This document shows positions 34,832-42,936 of a stretch of 64,000 nt of DNA, piece after piece. The stretch's first letter is position 1, and every line of letters starts with the position of its first letter. Where the stretch lies: the NCBI RefSeq assembly GCF_040273735.1, contig NZ_JBELZM010000006.1, positions 62,001 through 126,000 on the forward strand. The letters run 5' to 3'. A program made the translations under genes and the position numbers. The DNA is from Solibacillus sp040273735. GTDB lineage: Bacteria > Bacillota > Bacilli > Bacillales_A > Planococcaceae. Below the pieces are notes generated by a model. That model worked only from the letters and a program-made list of their open reading frames with translations, searched no databases and had not been told where the DNA came from.

Positions 34832-35864
34832 GGCTCTTCCCTCCCTGCTCAATATCTACTTTTGTCTGCTGTAATGCGAGACGTTCTTCCAAACGTTTTG
34901 CTTTTCTCTTTTTCTCTTTATATTTCCCTACGATTTGCGGTATTACTAGCGCTAAAATAACGATAACCGCCGTAATTAATTTCATATCACCCGAGTCAAG
35001 CCATTTTACACGTAACGCCAATGCGTAAATCATTCGGTAAATTATTGCCCCGGCAATAACTGCAAATGTGACACGAACAATCGATTTTGTTCCGAAAATT
35101 GCTTCACCAATAATTACAGATGCCAAACCGACAACAATCATACCTATACCTAAACCGACATCGGCAAACTTTGTATACTGGGCAATTAATGCACCCGATA
35201 ATGCTACCATACCATTTGAAATTCCCAGTCCTAAAATGACTAATGAATCGGTATTTGCCGAAAAGCTGCGGATCATTCGTTTATTATCGCCTGTTGCACG
35301 GATTGCGAGACCGATTTCTGTTTTTAAGAACCAGTCTACTACTAGTTTAATAACCGTTGTAACAATAATCATTAAAATTAAAATTCCCCAAGTTGTTGGA
35401 ACAGAAGCTAAGCCCATTGATTTCAGTACGTTTGTAATTGCTGAATCAATGCCTAAATTCGACCAGAAAGAGCCGAACGTCGAAAAAACTGTTTCTGAAT
35501 TTAATAGTGGAATATTTGGTCGGGTTACACCGGTATCTGAGCTTAGCCCCATAATTCGAAGATTAATCGAATAGAGAGCAATCATCATTAAAATCCCTGC
35601 AAGCAGCGGATTTATTTTCCCTTTAGTGTGTAAAATTCCTGTCATACATCCAGCAATAAATCCAGCAACTGTTGCGACCAATGTGGCAAGGAGCGGATTA
35701 TAGCCAAGCACGATCATCATCGCTGCCGTACCTGCCCCCGTTACAAAGCTTCCATCAACCGTTAAATCCGGAAAATCCAGCACACGGAATGTCAAATAAA
35801 CCCCAAGTGCCATAATTGCATAGATGATCCCTTGCTCCACTGACCCAAACATAGCTGTAAACAT
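34824..35864 (-). CDS. ABC transporter permease (branched-chain amino acid type)
   Basis: A 346-residue permease with about nine helices belonging to the BPD_transp_2 (LivH-like) group: it starts FGSVEQGIIYAIMALGVYLT and contains FPDLTVDGSFVTGAGTAAMM and the cytoplasmic coupling loop IGLAIRATGDNKRMIRSFSA. The C-terminus is strongly basic (KYKEKKRKAKRLEERL). It overlaps the downstream ATPase gene by 8 bp. An AGGAGATG site precedes the ATG at 35864. Relatives are predicted tryptophan or peptide-derived nutrient importers. Confidence 0.87.
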   Translation of the reverse strand: MFTAMFGSVEQGIIYAIMALGVYLTFRVLDFPDLTVDGSFVTGAGTAAMMIVLGYNPLLATLVATVAGFIAGCMTGILHTKGKINPLLAGILMMIALYSINLRIMGLSSDTGVTRPNIPLLNSETVFSTFGSFWSNLGIDSAITNVLKSMGLASVPTTWGILILMIIVTTVIKLVVDWFLKTEIGLAIRATGDNKRMIRSFSANTDSLVILGLGISNGMVALSGALIAQYTKFADVGLGIGMIVVGLASVIIGEAIFGTKSIVRVTFAVIAGAIIYRMIYALALRVKWLDSGDMKLITAVIVILALVIPQIVGKYKEKKRKAKRLEERLALQQTKVDIEQGGKSLA

Positions 35865-35897
35865 CTCGAATCATCTCCTGACTTTTTTAAAAGTTTT

Positions 35898-35946
35898 AAG
35901 CAAGTCAGCCTAAACATTTTATACCTGTTTAGGCTGACTTGCTTTT
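35898..35946 (-). promoter_or_regulatory. Strong intercistronic hairpin between lipoprotein and permease genes
   Basis: AAGCAAGTCAGCCTAAACA pairs perfectly with TGTTTAGGCTGACTTGCTT. On the minus strand it is followed by TTAAAACTTTTAAAAAA rather than a pure T run, so it probably acts as a partial terminator or 3' stabiliser that keeps the binding-protein mRNA more abundant. Confidence 0.75.
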
Positions 35947-35964
35947 TGTATAAATAAAAATGAA

Positions 35965-36981
35965 CTATTGTACTTCTGCTTCCCATTCAGGCTTAATTTC
36001 CAAGCCTAGGTTTTCTGCAGTAGCTTTATTGATTACTAGTTTCAGGTTAGCCGGGTATGCAGCCGGAACTTCTGAAGGTGTTTTGCCTTCCAATAAAATT
36101 TGTGCTGCCATTTGCCCTGCTTCATAGCCGATATCGTAGTATTCGAAACCGTATGCTGCTAAACCGCCGCGCTCTACTGAATCAAGCTCACCGACAATAA
36201 GCGGTAATTTGTTTGCATCTGCTACTTCGATTACAGATTCAAGTGCCGATACGACCGTATTATCTGTAATAATATAAAATGCATCTACTTTTCCTACTAG
36301 TGACTCTGCTGCCTGACGTACTTCCGATGAAGCAGATACCGCTGCTTCCACAATAGTTACGCCTTCTTTTGCTGCAATTTCTTTCACTGCCGCAATTTGT
36401 GCAACTGAATTTTGTTCACCAGCGTTATATACCATCCCTATATTTTTTGCCCCTAGTTCTTTTAGGAAAGCAACTGTTTTCGGCATTGTTTCCGGATGTA
36501 AATCAATCGTACCTGTTACGTTAGCACCAGGTGTTGCCATTGACTCGATCAATTCTGCACCTACTGCATCCGTTACCGATGTAAAGATAACCGGAATATC
36601 AGAAGTTGCACTTTTTGCAGCCTGCGCTGAAGGTGTTGAGTTCGCGAAAATCAAATCTACATTATCCCCGACTAACTGCTGGGCGATTGTCATGTTCGCA
36701 CTGTTATCATTGTTCGCAGATTTGTCTACGTATTCTGCTTTAATACCTGCATCTTCAATTGCTTTTTTAAATCCTTCTTTTGCTGCATCTAATGAAGGAT
36801 GCTCAACAATCTGTGTTGTTCCGATTTTAAAAGTTTTGTCGCTATCTGCTTGAGTTGTATCTACAGCTTCGCCATTTGACGTCTCGTTCGAAGATGTGTC
36901 GCTCTCTTCCCCGCCACAAGCAGCTAATAATAAAAGAAGCCCGAATAATAAAAAGGACAGCTTCATTAAATTTTTTCTCAT
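35965..36981 (-). CDS. ABC substrate-binding lipoprotein (ABC_sub_bind family)
   Basis: A 338-residue lipoprotein with signal peptide LSFLLFGLLLLLAACGGEES (lipobox LAAC). The body fits the ABC_sub_bind family: FKIGTTQIVEHPSLDAAKEG, NSTPSAQAAKSATSDIPVIF, TDAVGAELIESMATPGANVT, IITDNTVVSALESVIEVAD. Families of this type include the predicted tryptophan-binding TrpX of streptococci, but specificity is not defined by sequence alone. The gene is first in the transport operon, with a sigma-A promoter at 37050-37078 and GGGGGAAAT before its ATG. The neighbouring trp operon and queT make a tryptophan or modified-base substrate tempting but unproven. Confidence 0.88.
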   Translation of the reverse strand: MRKNLMKLSFLLFGLLLLLAACGGEESDTSSNETSNGEAVDTTQADSDKTFKIGTTQIVEHPSLDAAKEGFKKAIEDAGIKAEYVDKSANNDNSANMTIAQQLVGDNVDLIFANSTPSAQAAKSATSDIPVIFTSVTDAVGAELIESMATPGANVTGTIDLHPETMPKTVAFLKELGAKNIGMVYNAGEQNSVAQIAAVKEIAAKEGVTIVEAAVSASSEVRQAAESLVGKVDAFYIITDNTVVSALESVIEVADANKLPLIVGELDSVERGGLAAYGFEYYDIGYEAGQMAAQILLEGKTPSEVPAAYPANLKLVINKATAENLGLEIKPEWEAEVQ

Positions 36982-37049
36982 CTTATTTCCCCCTAGTTAA
37001 CTTTATCGATTTAAAGCGCCGAACTTCATTTCGATGAAGTATTGAAATA

Positions 37050-37078
37050 ATATTACCGCGTCATATTTAGATAGTCAA
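37050..37078 (-). promoter_or_regulatory. Sigma-A promoter of the ABC transporter operon
   Basis: On the minus strand TTGACT (37073-37078) and TAATAT (37050-37055) are separated by exactly 17 bp. The predicted leader also holds a 7-bp hairpin, ACTTCAT with ATGAAGT, at 37023-37040. Confidence 0.75.
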
Positions 37079-37231
37079 TAACATTTGGAATGTTCTGAAT
37101 TCATTCTAGGTAATGTGCCTCATTTTGGAATTTAGTTGATACACTTCAAACCGCTAAGCAACGCGGTTTGTTGAACTTTTTACTCTTTACAATTTTTTTG
37201 AGGTTTTAATGAAAAAAAAGTACTATATATC

Positions 37232-37260
37232 TTTACTTTTATTTTCAATATTGCTATGAT
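37232..37260 (+). promoter_or_regulatory. Sigma-A promoter of queT
   Basis: TTTACT (37232-37237) and TATGAT (37255-37260) have a 17-bp spacer, placing the start site just before the preQ1 aptamer. Confidence 0.75.
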
Positions 37261-37272
37261 TGCAGTTGCTTT

Positions 37273-37312
37273 GCGTGGTTCGTAACCATCCCACGTTAAA
37301 AAACTAGGAGGA
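37273..37312 (+). promoter_or_regulatory. PreQ1-I riboswitch controlling queT translation
   Basis: CGTGG (37274-37278) pairs with CCACG, with the loop TTCGTAACCATC, followed by the A-rich tail TTAAAAAACTA and the GGAGG ribosome binding site. This matches the compact H-type pseudoknot preQ1-I class, in which loop cytosines pair with the tail. Because the tail runs directly into GGAGG, ligand binding should hide the Shine-Dalgarno sequence, as in the Thermoanaerobacter aptamer. Confidence 0.88.
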
Positions 37313-37319
37313 TTTCCAT

Positions 37320-37805
37320 ATGAAGGTAAAGTTTATTGCAGCGAGTGCTATTATTGCAGCATTATATATTGCTGTCACAATACTTGTTGCGCCAATTAGC
37401 TTTGGGCAAGTACAGTTCCGTATTGCCGAAATTTTTAACCATTTAGTCGCATTTAATCCGCGCTATATGTTAGGTGTAGTTTTAGGTGTTTTTATATCCA
37501 ATTTCCTGATGTCTTCGATCGGTCCAATCGACTTAGTATTTGGTGTCGGACATACGATTATTACACTGGGAATTTTCATATTCATTTGTAAGTTTGTGAA
37601 AAACATTTGGGCTCGTCTAGTTATTAATACAACACTATTTACGTTTACAATGTTTATCATTGCAGCACAGCTGAATATCGTGCTTGGCTTCCCGTTCTGG
37701 GAAACTTGGCTGTTTGTAGCATTTGGAGAATTTGTTGTATTGGCGGTTGGAGCACCGATTATGTACACTTTAAATAAACGATTGGATTTCAAAAAATTAA
37801 TCTAA
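37320..37805 (+). CDS. queT: Queuosine precursor transporter QueT
   Basis: A 161-residue substrate-specificity (S) component of the energy-coupling-factor type with about five to six membrane helices. Family motifs are present: ALYIAVTILVAPISFGQVQF, RIAEIFNHLVAFNPRYMLGV and LMSSIGPIDLVFGVGHT. It is predicted to import preQ0/preQ1 or queuine, using a shared ECF module encoded elsewhere. The preQ1-I riboswitch immediately upstream gives independent support for the substrate. AGGAGG precedes the ATG, and a strong terminator follows. Confidence 0.94.
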   Translation: MKVKFIAASAIIAALYIAVTILVAPISFGQVQFRIAEIFNHLVAFNPRYMLGVVLGVFISNFLMSSIGPIDLVFGVGHTIITLGIFIFICKFVKNIWARLVINTTLFTFTMFIIAAQLNIVLGFPFWETWLFVAFGEFVVLAVGAPIMYTLNKRLDFKKLI

Positions 37806-37818
37806 TATCGATTGTTTC

Positions 37819-37855
37819 ACCAGCTGACTTTTTTTATGTCAGCTGGTTTTTTATT
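37819..37855 (+). terminator. Terminator after queT
   Basis: ACCAGCTGAC pairs with GTCAGCTGGT, followed by TTTTTATT. Confidence 0.92.
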
Positions 37856-37878
37856 CAGCAAAAATGTTTTAGAATTGT

Positions 37879-37906
37879 TTGACATTTCATTTTTCAGTGT
37901 TAGAAT
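37879..37906 (+). promoter_or_regulatory. Sigma-A promoter of the trp operon
   Basis: A perfect TTGACA (37879-37884), a 16-bp spacer and TAGAAT (37901-37906) lie directly upstream of the T-box leader. Confidence 0.75.
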
Positions 37907-37924
37907 AAAGCATAATTCAAATGT

Positions 37925-38234
37925 TATTTACGGTAGCAGGTTGCGGGAGCGTGACCACCGTTTTCGTTTAGTTGAGCTTAGTTGAGTAAATTGTTGAATA
38001 AGAAGAGTAGCATTTACCGTTTTGTCCAGAGAGCGTATGGCTGGTGAAAATACGCCAAAAGGTAAATGTGAATGGGCCTTATGAAAGCTGCTGGCGTTAG
38101 TCGGCGGACGGTACCCTGCCGTTATCAGGTTTAAGTGGAAGCAAGGTTTTTTCAGTTGCTTCAAACGAGGTGGCAACGCGGTGCAGATCGTCCTCAGCAA
38201 AAGTTAATTCTTTTGCTGAGGGCGATTTTTTTTA
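37925..38234 (+). promoter_or_regulatory. Tryptophan T-box leader with terminator
   Basis: Stem I shows the AGAGTAG/AGTA-type element, GTCCAGAGAG and GGCTGGTGAAAATACGCC, and a specifier loop GTGAATGGGCC whose TGG (38073-38075) is the tryptophan codon. The T-box core ACGAGGTGGCAACGCGG (38165-38181) precedes the terminator CGTCCTCAGCAAAAG with CTTTTGCTGAGGGCG and eight T (38189-38233). Uncharged tRNA-Trp would antiterminate. An additional hairpin upstream (ACGGT...ACCGT, about 37932-37963) is not part of the standard T-box. Confidence 0.94.
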
Positions 38235-38320
38235 TTCAGCAAAGCTTTATATTAATTACAAGATTGCTAAATAATCTGAATCGTAAAGGCGTAGTTTATT
38301 TCAAAAAAGGAGTGTTTCAA

Positions 38321-39304
38321 ATGGTAGTTCAGCAACATTTTCGTACATCAATGAAAAAAGTAAATGGGGATTTACTGACACCGATTTCTATTTTCCAGCG
38401 ACTGCAAGGTGAACGGAAGTTTTTATTGGAAAGTTCCTCTAAATATGATGGCAATGGACGCTATTCGTTCATCGGTGTCAACCCGCGCAAAACATATATC
38501 GGGACTGATGATCAGCTTTTAGATTATGCACATCATTCCAGTAAAGCCTACACATATGAAGGCGAGCTGATCCAACTATTAAAGCAGGTGATGCCGCGTA
38601 TTTCATCACATACGGAATATCCGTTTACAGGTGGCGGAATTGGCTATATTCACGCATTGCAGAAGCCATTGCCTGAACTGCAGTTTCATGTTTACGATAC
38701 GCTCGTTATTTTTGATCATTTAACAGATGAAATCGCTGTTTTCCATACAAATATTGAAGCAGAGCAAGTAGAACTAAATATTGATCAATTGATTGAACAG
38801 CTGTTTACAACACCAACACCTGAACAGTCGCCCTATACATTACAACATGTCGAAAAAGAGGAAAATGGACGTTATCGTGCGCAATTTACAGGAGAGGCCC
38901 TTTCCCTTTATCGAAAAATGCGCGTCGAACACGCTGCGCCATATATGTACTATGTCGAATTTGATGATTGCACAGTAATCGGCACATCAAAATCAAACTA
39001 CATGCAAGTAAGGAACGGAAATATTTCCGTTACAAATGATGCTCCGTCAATCGAACGCTATAGTACAGAAAATTCGGTGCAGCAGCTTGCCAATGTTACA
39101 ACAAGTACGTTAAGCCCTACCCTTCATGCAATCGATGTCGTGAAAGGGCTATTACCAGCACAAGGCTTAATCGGCTATATCGGCTTTAATGGTCAGGTCG
39201 ATTTCACAACACCTGAACAGACGATAATAATTCAAGGAAATGTCGCACAGCTTCACTCGGAAGCAGATGAAGAAGCGCCATTCCACTCTTTACTGAAAGG
39301 ATGA
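38321..39304 (+). CDS. trpE: Shortened TrpE-like protein lacking the catalytic motifs
   Basis: The 327-residue product is homologous to anthranilate synthase component I, normally 460-515 residues. The N-terminal domain is complete, including the tryptophan-binding FLLESSSKYDGNGRYSFIG and GGGIGYIHALQKPLPEL. The chorismate domain is only recognisable in pieces: SLYRKMRVEHAAPYMYYVEF, IERYSTENSVQQLAN and GLIGYIGFNGQVDF. The expected AGDIFQ helix, PIAGTR, DLGRNDLG and FPAGTVSGAPK motifs are absent, and the AGAGIVxDS segment is replaced. There is no frameshift or stop: the losses look like several in-frame deletions. It begins after AAAAGGAGTG, is under the Trp T-box, and its stop is 5 nt before trpD. 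Probably inactive as a synthase; it could be a tryptophan-binding pseudoenzyme. Confidence 0.85.
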   Translation: MVVQQHFRTSMKKVNGDLLTPISIFQRLQGERKFLLESSSKYDGNGRYSFIGVNPRKTYIGTDDQLLDYAHHSSKAYTYEGELIQLLKQVMPRISSHTEYPFTGGGIGYIHALQKPLPELQFHVYDTLVIFDHLTDEIAVFHTNIEAEQVELNIDQLIEQLFTTPTPEQSPYTLQHVEKEENGRYRAQFTGEALSLYRKMRVEHAAPYMYYVEFDDCTVIGTSKSNYMQVRNGNISVTNDAPSIERYSTENSVQQLANVTTSTLSPTLHAIDVVKGLLPAQGLIGYIGFNGQVDFTTPEQTIIIQGNVAQLHSEADEEAPFHSLLKG

Positions 39305-39309
39305 TGAAC

Positions 39310-40347
39310 ATGTCTTTACTTCCATACATTGAACAGATTGAGCGAAAAGAGCACTTAGTTTTTGAGGAAATGCAGCGGGCGGCACAGCTAATTTTTAATG
39401 AGCAAACACCGAAAGAACAGATCGCCTCATTTTTAACGGCGATAAGCGCAAAAGGAGAAACAGCACATGAAGTTGCAGGCTTAGCTTCAGTAATGAAATC
39501 ACATGCAGTTGCTGTCGACGTACCCGAAGGCATTTATATCGATAACTGCGGCACAGGCGGTGATGGACTTCAAAGCTTCAATATTAGTACAACATCCGCA
39601 TTTGTACTGGCAGGTGGCGGCATTTCAGTAGCTAAGCACGGCAACCGGAAAGTATCAAGTGCCTCAGGAAGTTCGGATGTGTTGGAGGCACTTGGCATTA
39701 CGCTGCTGCCGAATATCGAGCAAACATCCGAACTGCTCAGACAGCATGGTATCGCCTTCTTGCATGCTCCGAATATGCATCCGAAGTTAAAACGGATTGG
39801 TGAAGTACGACAGGCAATCGGCAAGCCGACAATTTTCAATTTGGTCGGCCCCCTGACAAACCCTGTCCCGTTAAAAACACAGTTTGTCGGCATTAACCGA
39901 CCTAACTTCACGACCGATTATGCGGAAGTGCTCCATATGCTAGGACGTGAACGTGCAATCGTCGTGTCAGGTGCACAAGGGATGGATGAAGCATCGCTGG
40001 ATGGTGAGAATACTTTTGTTCTGTTAGACCGGGGGGACATGATCCCATTTAAACTGCGTGCTGAAGATGTCGGCTTAGCCGCACAGCCACTTTCTGCAAT
40101 TCGCGGTGGCACTCCTGCTGAAAATGCGGACATTATGCGTGACTTACTTAAAGGCAAACAAAGTGTGTATTTTGATACGGTTCTTTTAAATGCCGGTATT
40201 GGTTTCTTTGCATATGGGCTTGCCGAGACGATGAAGGAAGGAATCGATATGGCGAAGGACAGCATTATGTCAGGACGCGCTTATGAAAAGCTAGAAAATA
40301 TCGTTGCCTATAGCCAAGAACAGATACAGGAGGAACCCGTAAAATGA
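39310..40347 (+). CDS. trpD: Anthranilate phosphoribosyltransferase
   Basis: The enzyme joins anthranilate and PRPP, the second step of tryptophan synthesis. The 345-residue product has the PRPP motif DNCGTGGDGLQSFNISTTSA near residue 80, KHGNRKVSSASGSSDVLEAL and the FNLVGPLTNP segment. The ATG at 39310 has AAAGGATG nine bases upstream; ATG codons at 39301 and 39304 are too close to that site, though 39301 would overlap the trpE stop. It overlaps trpC by 4 bp. Its retention implies anthranilate is made by some enzyme despite the degenerate trpE. Confidence 0.95.
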   Translation: MSLLPYIEQIERKEHLVFEEMQRAAQLIFNEQTPKEQIASFLTAISAKGETAHEVAGLASVMKSHAVAVDVPEGIYIDNCGTGGDGLQSFNISTTSAFVLAGGGISVAKHGNRKVSSASGSSDVLEALGITLLPNIEQTSELLRQHGIAFLHAPNMHPKLKRIGEVRQAIGKPTIFNLVGPLTNPVPLKTQFVGINRPNFTTDYAEVLHMLGRERAIVVSGAQGMDEASLDGENTFVLLDRGDMIPFKLRAEDVGLAAQPLSAIRGGTPAENADIMRDLLKGKQSVYFDTVLLNAGIGFFAYGLAETMKEGIDMAKDSIMSGRAYEKLENIVAYSQEQIQEEPVK

Positions 40348-41138
40348 CAATTTTAGACCGGATTATTGACCAAAAAAAGACTGAGCTGCCACAATTGCTT
40401 TCGACAAAGCCTGTGTTTTTAACAATTGATAAGGTTCGCCCTTCTCTATACGAAACACTGATATCAGCCAATTCATTGCAAGTAATTTCGGAAATGAAAC
40501 GTGCCTCCCCTTCTAAAGGCGATATTGCGACAGAAGTCGACCCTGTTGAGCAAGCTTTACAATACGAAGAAGCAGGTGCTGCCTGTATTTCCGTATTGAC
40601 AGAGCGCGCATTTTTCAAAGGTAGCTATGCGGATTTAAATGCCGTTGCAAATGCTGTAGACATACCGGTTTTATGTAAAGACTTCATTATTCATGAAGTT
40701 CAGATCGACTATGCGAAGGCTGCCGGAGCATCGGTTATCCTGTTGATTGTCGCAGCATTAACAGAAGACCAGCTGAAATCCCTATACGCCTACGCGACAG
40801 AACAACAGCTGGAAGTGCTCGTTGAAGTACACGATGCTGATGAATTAAAGCGGGCCCTTGCCATTGGGGCAAACATCATCGGGGTGAATAACCGGAATTT
40901 AAAAACATTCGATGTTTCACTGTCAGCAACACTTGAAATTGCACAGCTTCTTCCCCCATCACCGATAGCATTTATTAGTGAAAGCGGAATTTTAGGTCCG
41001 GAAGATGCCCAGTTTGTGGCGAATGCTGGCGCAAAAGGAATATTGGTCGGAGAAGCATTAATGCGCAGTGGAGACGTCAAAAATTCACTTAAAGCACTAC
41101 AAATCGACATTATAGCAAAGGTTGGCGAAAATCGATGA
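40344..41138 (+). CDS. trpC: Indole-3-glycerol phosphate synthase
   Basis: A 264-residue TIM barrel converting carboxyphenylamino-deoxyribulose phosphate to indole-3-glycerol phosphate. Visible motifs are VISEMKRASPSKGDI (lysine, near residue 50), VLTERAFFKGSYADL, PVLCKDFIIHEVQI, IIGVNNRNLKTFDV and FISESGILGPEDA, matching every active-site segment of TrpC. ATGA overlaps join it to trpD and trpF. Confidence 0.97.
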   Translation: MTILDRIIDQKKTELPQLLSTKPVFLTIDKVRPSLYETLISANSLQVISEMKRASPSKGDIATEVDPVEQALQYEEAGAACISVLTERAFFKGSYADLNAVANAVDIPVLCKDFIIHEVQIDYAKAAGASVILLIVAALTEDQLKSLYAYATEQQLEVLVEVHDADELKRALAIGANIIGVNNRNLKTFDVSLSATLEIAQLLPPSPIAFISESGILGPEDAQFVANAGAKGILVGEALMRSGDVKNSLKALQIDIIAKVGENR

Positions 41139-41752
41139 CAAAAGTAAAAATTTGCGGATTAAAAGAAATTGAACATGTGGAAACAGCCGTCAAAGCAGGT
41201 GCTGATTTTATCGGATTTATGTTTGCGCCCAGTAAACGACGCATAACGGTAGAGGAAGCAGCGGAACTGGCAAAGGCAATTCCGAGTACGGTCAAAAAAG
41301 TCGGGGTTTTTGTCAATGAAGAGCAAGCCATTATTCGCCAAATTGCGAAAGAAGTCGGACTCGATTATATCCAGTATCACGGGGATGAAACGCCCGAGCA
41401 GATTCAGGAAATCGGGCTGCCGGCAATTAAAGCGTTCTCGATTCGTGGTGAAGAGGATGTGACACGTGCGGCGACATATAATGTGGACTATTATTTGTTC
41501 GATGCGCCTGGAACTGACTTCCGTGGAGGAAGCGGAAAATCCTTTGACTGGATGCTGCTTGATAAAGTGAAGATCCCGCTTGAAAAGGTCATTTTGGCAG
41601 GTGGACTAAATGAAGAAAATGTTGGACTGGCGATTATGCTTGTCGAGCCATTTGCTGTAGATGTTTCAAGTGGTGTAGAAGTAGATGGTCGAAAAAGTTC
41701 AGCAGCGATTACGAATTTTATTGAAACAGCAAAAGGAGAGTTGATTTTATGA
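41135..41752 (+). CDS. trpF: Phosphoribosylanthranilate isomerase
   Basis: A 205-residue TIM barrel that isomerises phosphoribosylanthranilate. The general base and acid are present in VKICGLKEIEHVETAV (Cys7) and in DAPGTDFRGGSGKSFDW (aspartate near 128). FIGFMFAPSKRRIT and VFVNEEQAIIRQIA are typical. The reading frame overlaps trpC and trpB by 4 bp each, so translation is coupled. Confidence 0.96.
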   Translation: MTKVKICGLKEIEHVETAVKAGADFIGFMFAPSKRRITVEEAAELAKAIPSTVKKVGVFVNEEQAIIRQIAKEVGLDYIQYHGDETPEQIQEIGLPAIKAFSIRGEEDVTRAATYNVDYYLFDAPGTDFRGGSGKSFDWMLLDKVKIPLEKVILAGGLNEENVGLAIMLVEPFAVDVSSGVEVDGRKSSAAITNFIETAKGELIL

Positions 41753-42936
41753 CGACAGTAAAAGGACGATTCGGGCGATTCGGCGGCCAATTTGTGCCTG
41801 AGACATTGATGACTTCACTTGAGGAATTGGAGCTTGCATATGAGGTAGCAAAAAAAGACCCCTCTTTTCAGGAAGAACTTGATTATTACTTAAAGCAATA
41901 TGTCGGACGTGAAACTCCCCTCTATTTTGCGGAGCGTTTAACGAAAAAAGTCGGCGGTGCAAAAATCTATTTAAAGCGTGAAGATCTAAATCATACTGGC
42001 GCACATAAAATAAATAATGCAATCGGCCAAGCACTTTTAGCAAAGCGGATGGGGAAGAAAAAAATTGTTGCTGAAACTGGTGCAGGTCAGCACGGTGTCG
42101 CAACAGCAACTGCGTGTGCATTGCTTGATATGGAATGTATCGTTTACATGGGGGCAGAAGATGTACGCCGTCAGCAACTGAACGTTTTCCGTATGGAGCT
42201 GCTCGGGACAAAAGTTGTTGCGGTAGAAAAAGGTTCCGCTACATTGAAGGATGCGGTTAATGAGGCGTTGCGTCACTGGGTTACTCATATAGAAGATACG
42301 CATTACATTTTAGGATCGGCACTTGGACCACACCCCTTCCCTACAATTGTCCGTGATTTCCAGCGTGTCATCGGGGATGAAACACGTGCCCAAATTTTAC
42401 AGCAGGAAGGACGTCTTCCGGATACAGTTATTGCTTGTATCGGTGGCGGCAGTAATGCAATCGGAATGTTCTACCCGTTTGTGGAGGATCAGGGTGTAGC
42501 ATTGTATGGAGTGGAAGCTGCAGGTTCAGGTGTCAATACCGACAAGCATGCGGCAGCAATTCATGTCGGGAAAACAGGTGTCCTTCACGGTGCGTTTATG
42601 TATTTACTGCAGGATGATAACGGTTTTGTTCAAGAAGCGCATTCAATTTCAGCAGGACTTGATTATCCGGGAGTTGGACCAGAACATTGTCATTTACATG
42701 AAACAGGTCGTGCTGCCTACCCTTCTGTTACAGATGAACAGGCACTTGAAGGTGTGAAGCTATTATGTAAAACAGAAGGAATTTTGCCGGCATTGGAAAG
42801 CGCGCATGCCGTTTACTACGCAAGTCAATTTGCCAAGAACAGACCTGCTGATGAAATTGTTGTCGTTTGCTTATCAGGACGTGGGGACAAAGATGTTCAC
42901 ACATTAATGGATAAACTTGGAGGTGGCGTGAAATGA
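41749..42936 (+). CDS. trpB: Tryptophan synthase beta subunit
   Basis: A 395-residue PLP enzyme that condenses indole with serine. The PLP lysine is in REDLNHTGAHKINNAIGQ near residue 90; ETGAGQHGVATATACAL, the phosphate-binding CIGGGSNAIGMFYPF and LSGRGDKDVHTL follow. The COMM-type region is intact, so it is the TrpB1 class that channels with TrpA. It overlaps trpF and trpA by 4 bp. Confidence 0.98.
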   Translation: MTTVKGRFGRFGGQFVPETLMTSLEELELAYEVAKKDPSFQEELDYYLKQYVGRETPLYFAERLTKKVGGAKIYLKREDLNHTGAHKINNAIGQALLAKRMGKKKIVAETGAGQHGVATATACALLDMECIVYMGAEDVRRQQLNVFRMELLGTKVVAVEKGSATLKDAVNEALRHWVTHIEDTHYILGSALGPHPFPTIVRDFQRVIGDETRAQILQQEGRLPDTVIACIGGGSNAIGMFYPFVEDQGVALYGVEAAGSGVNTDKHAAAIHVGKTGVLHGAFMYLLQDDNGFVQEAHSISAGLDYPGVGPEHCHLHETGRAAYPSVTDEQALEGVKLLCKTEGILPALESAHAVYYASQFAKNRPADEIVVVCLSGRGDKDVHTLMDKLGGGVK

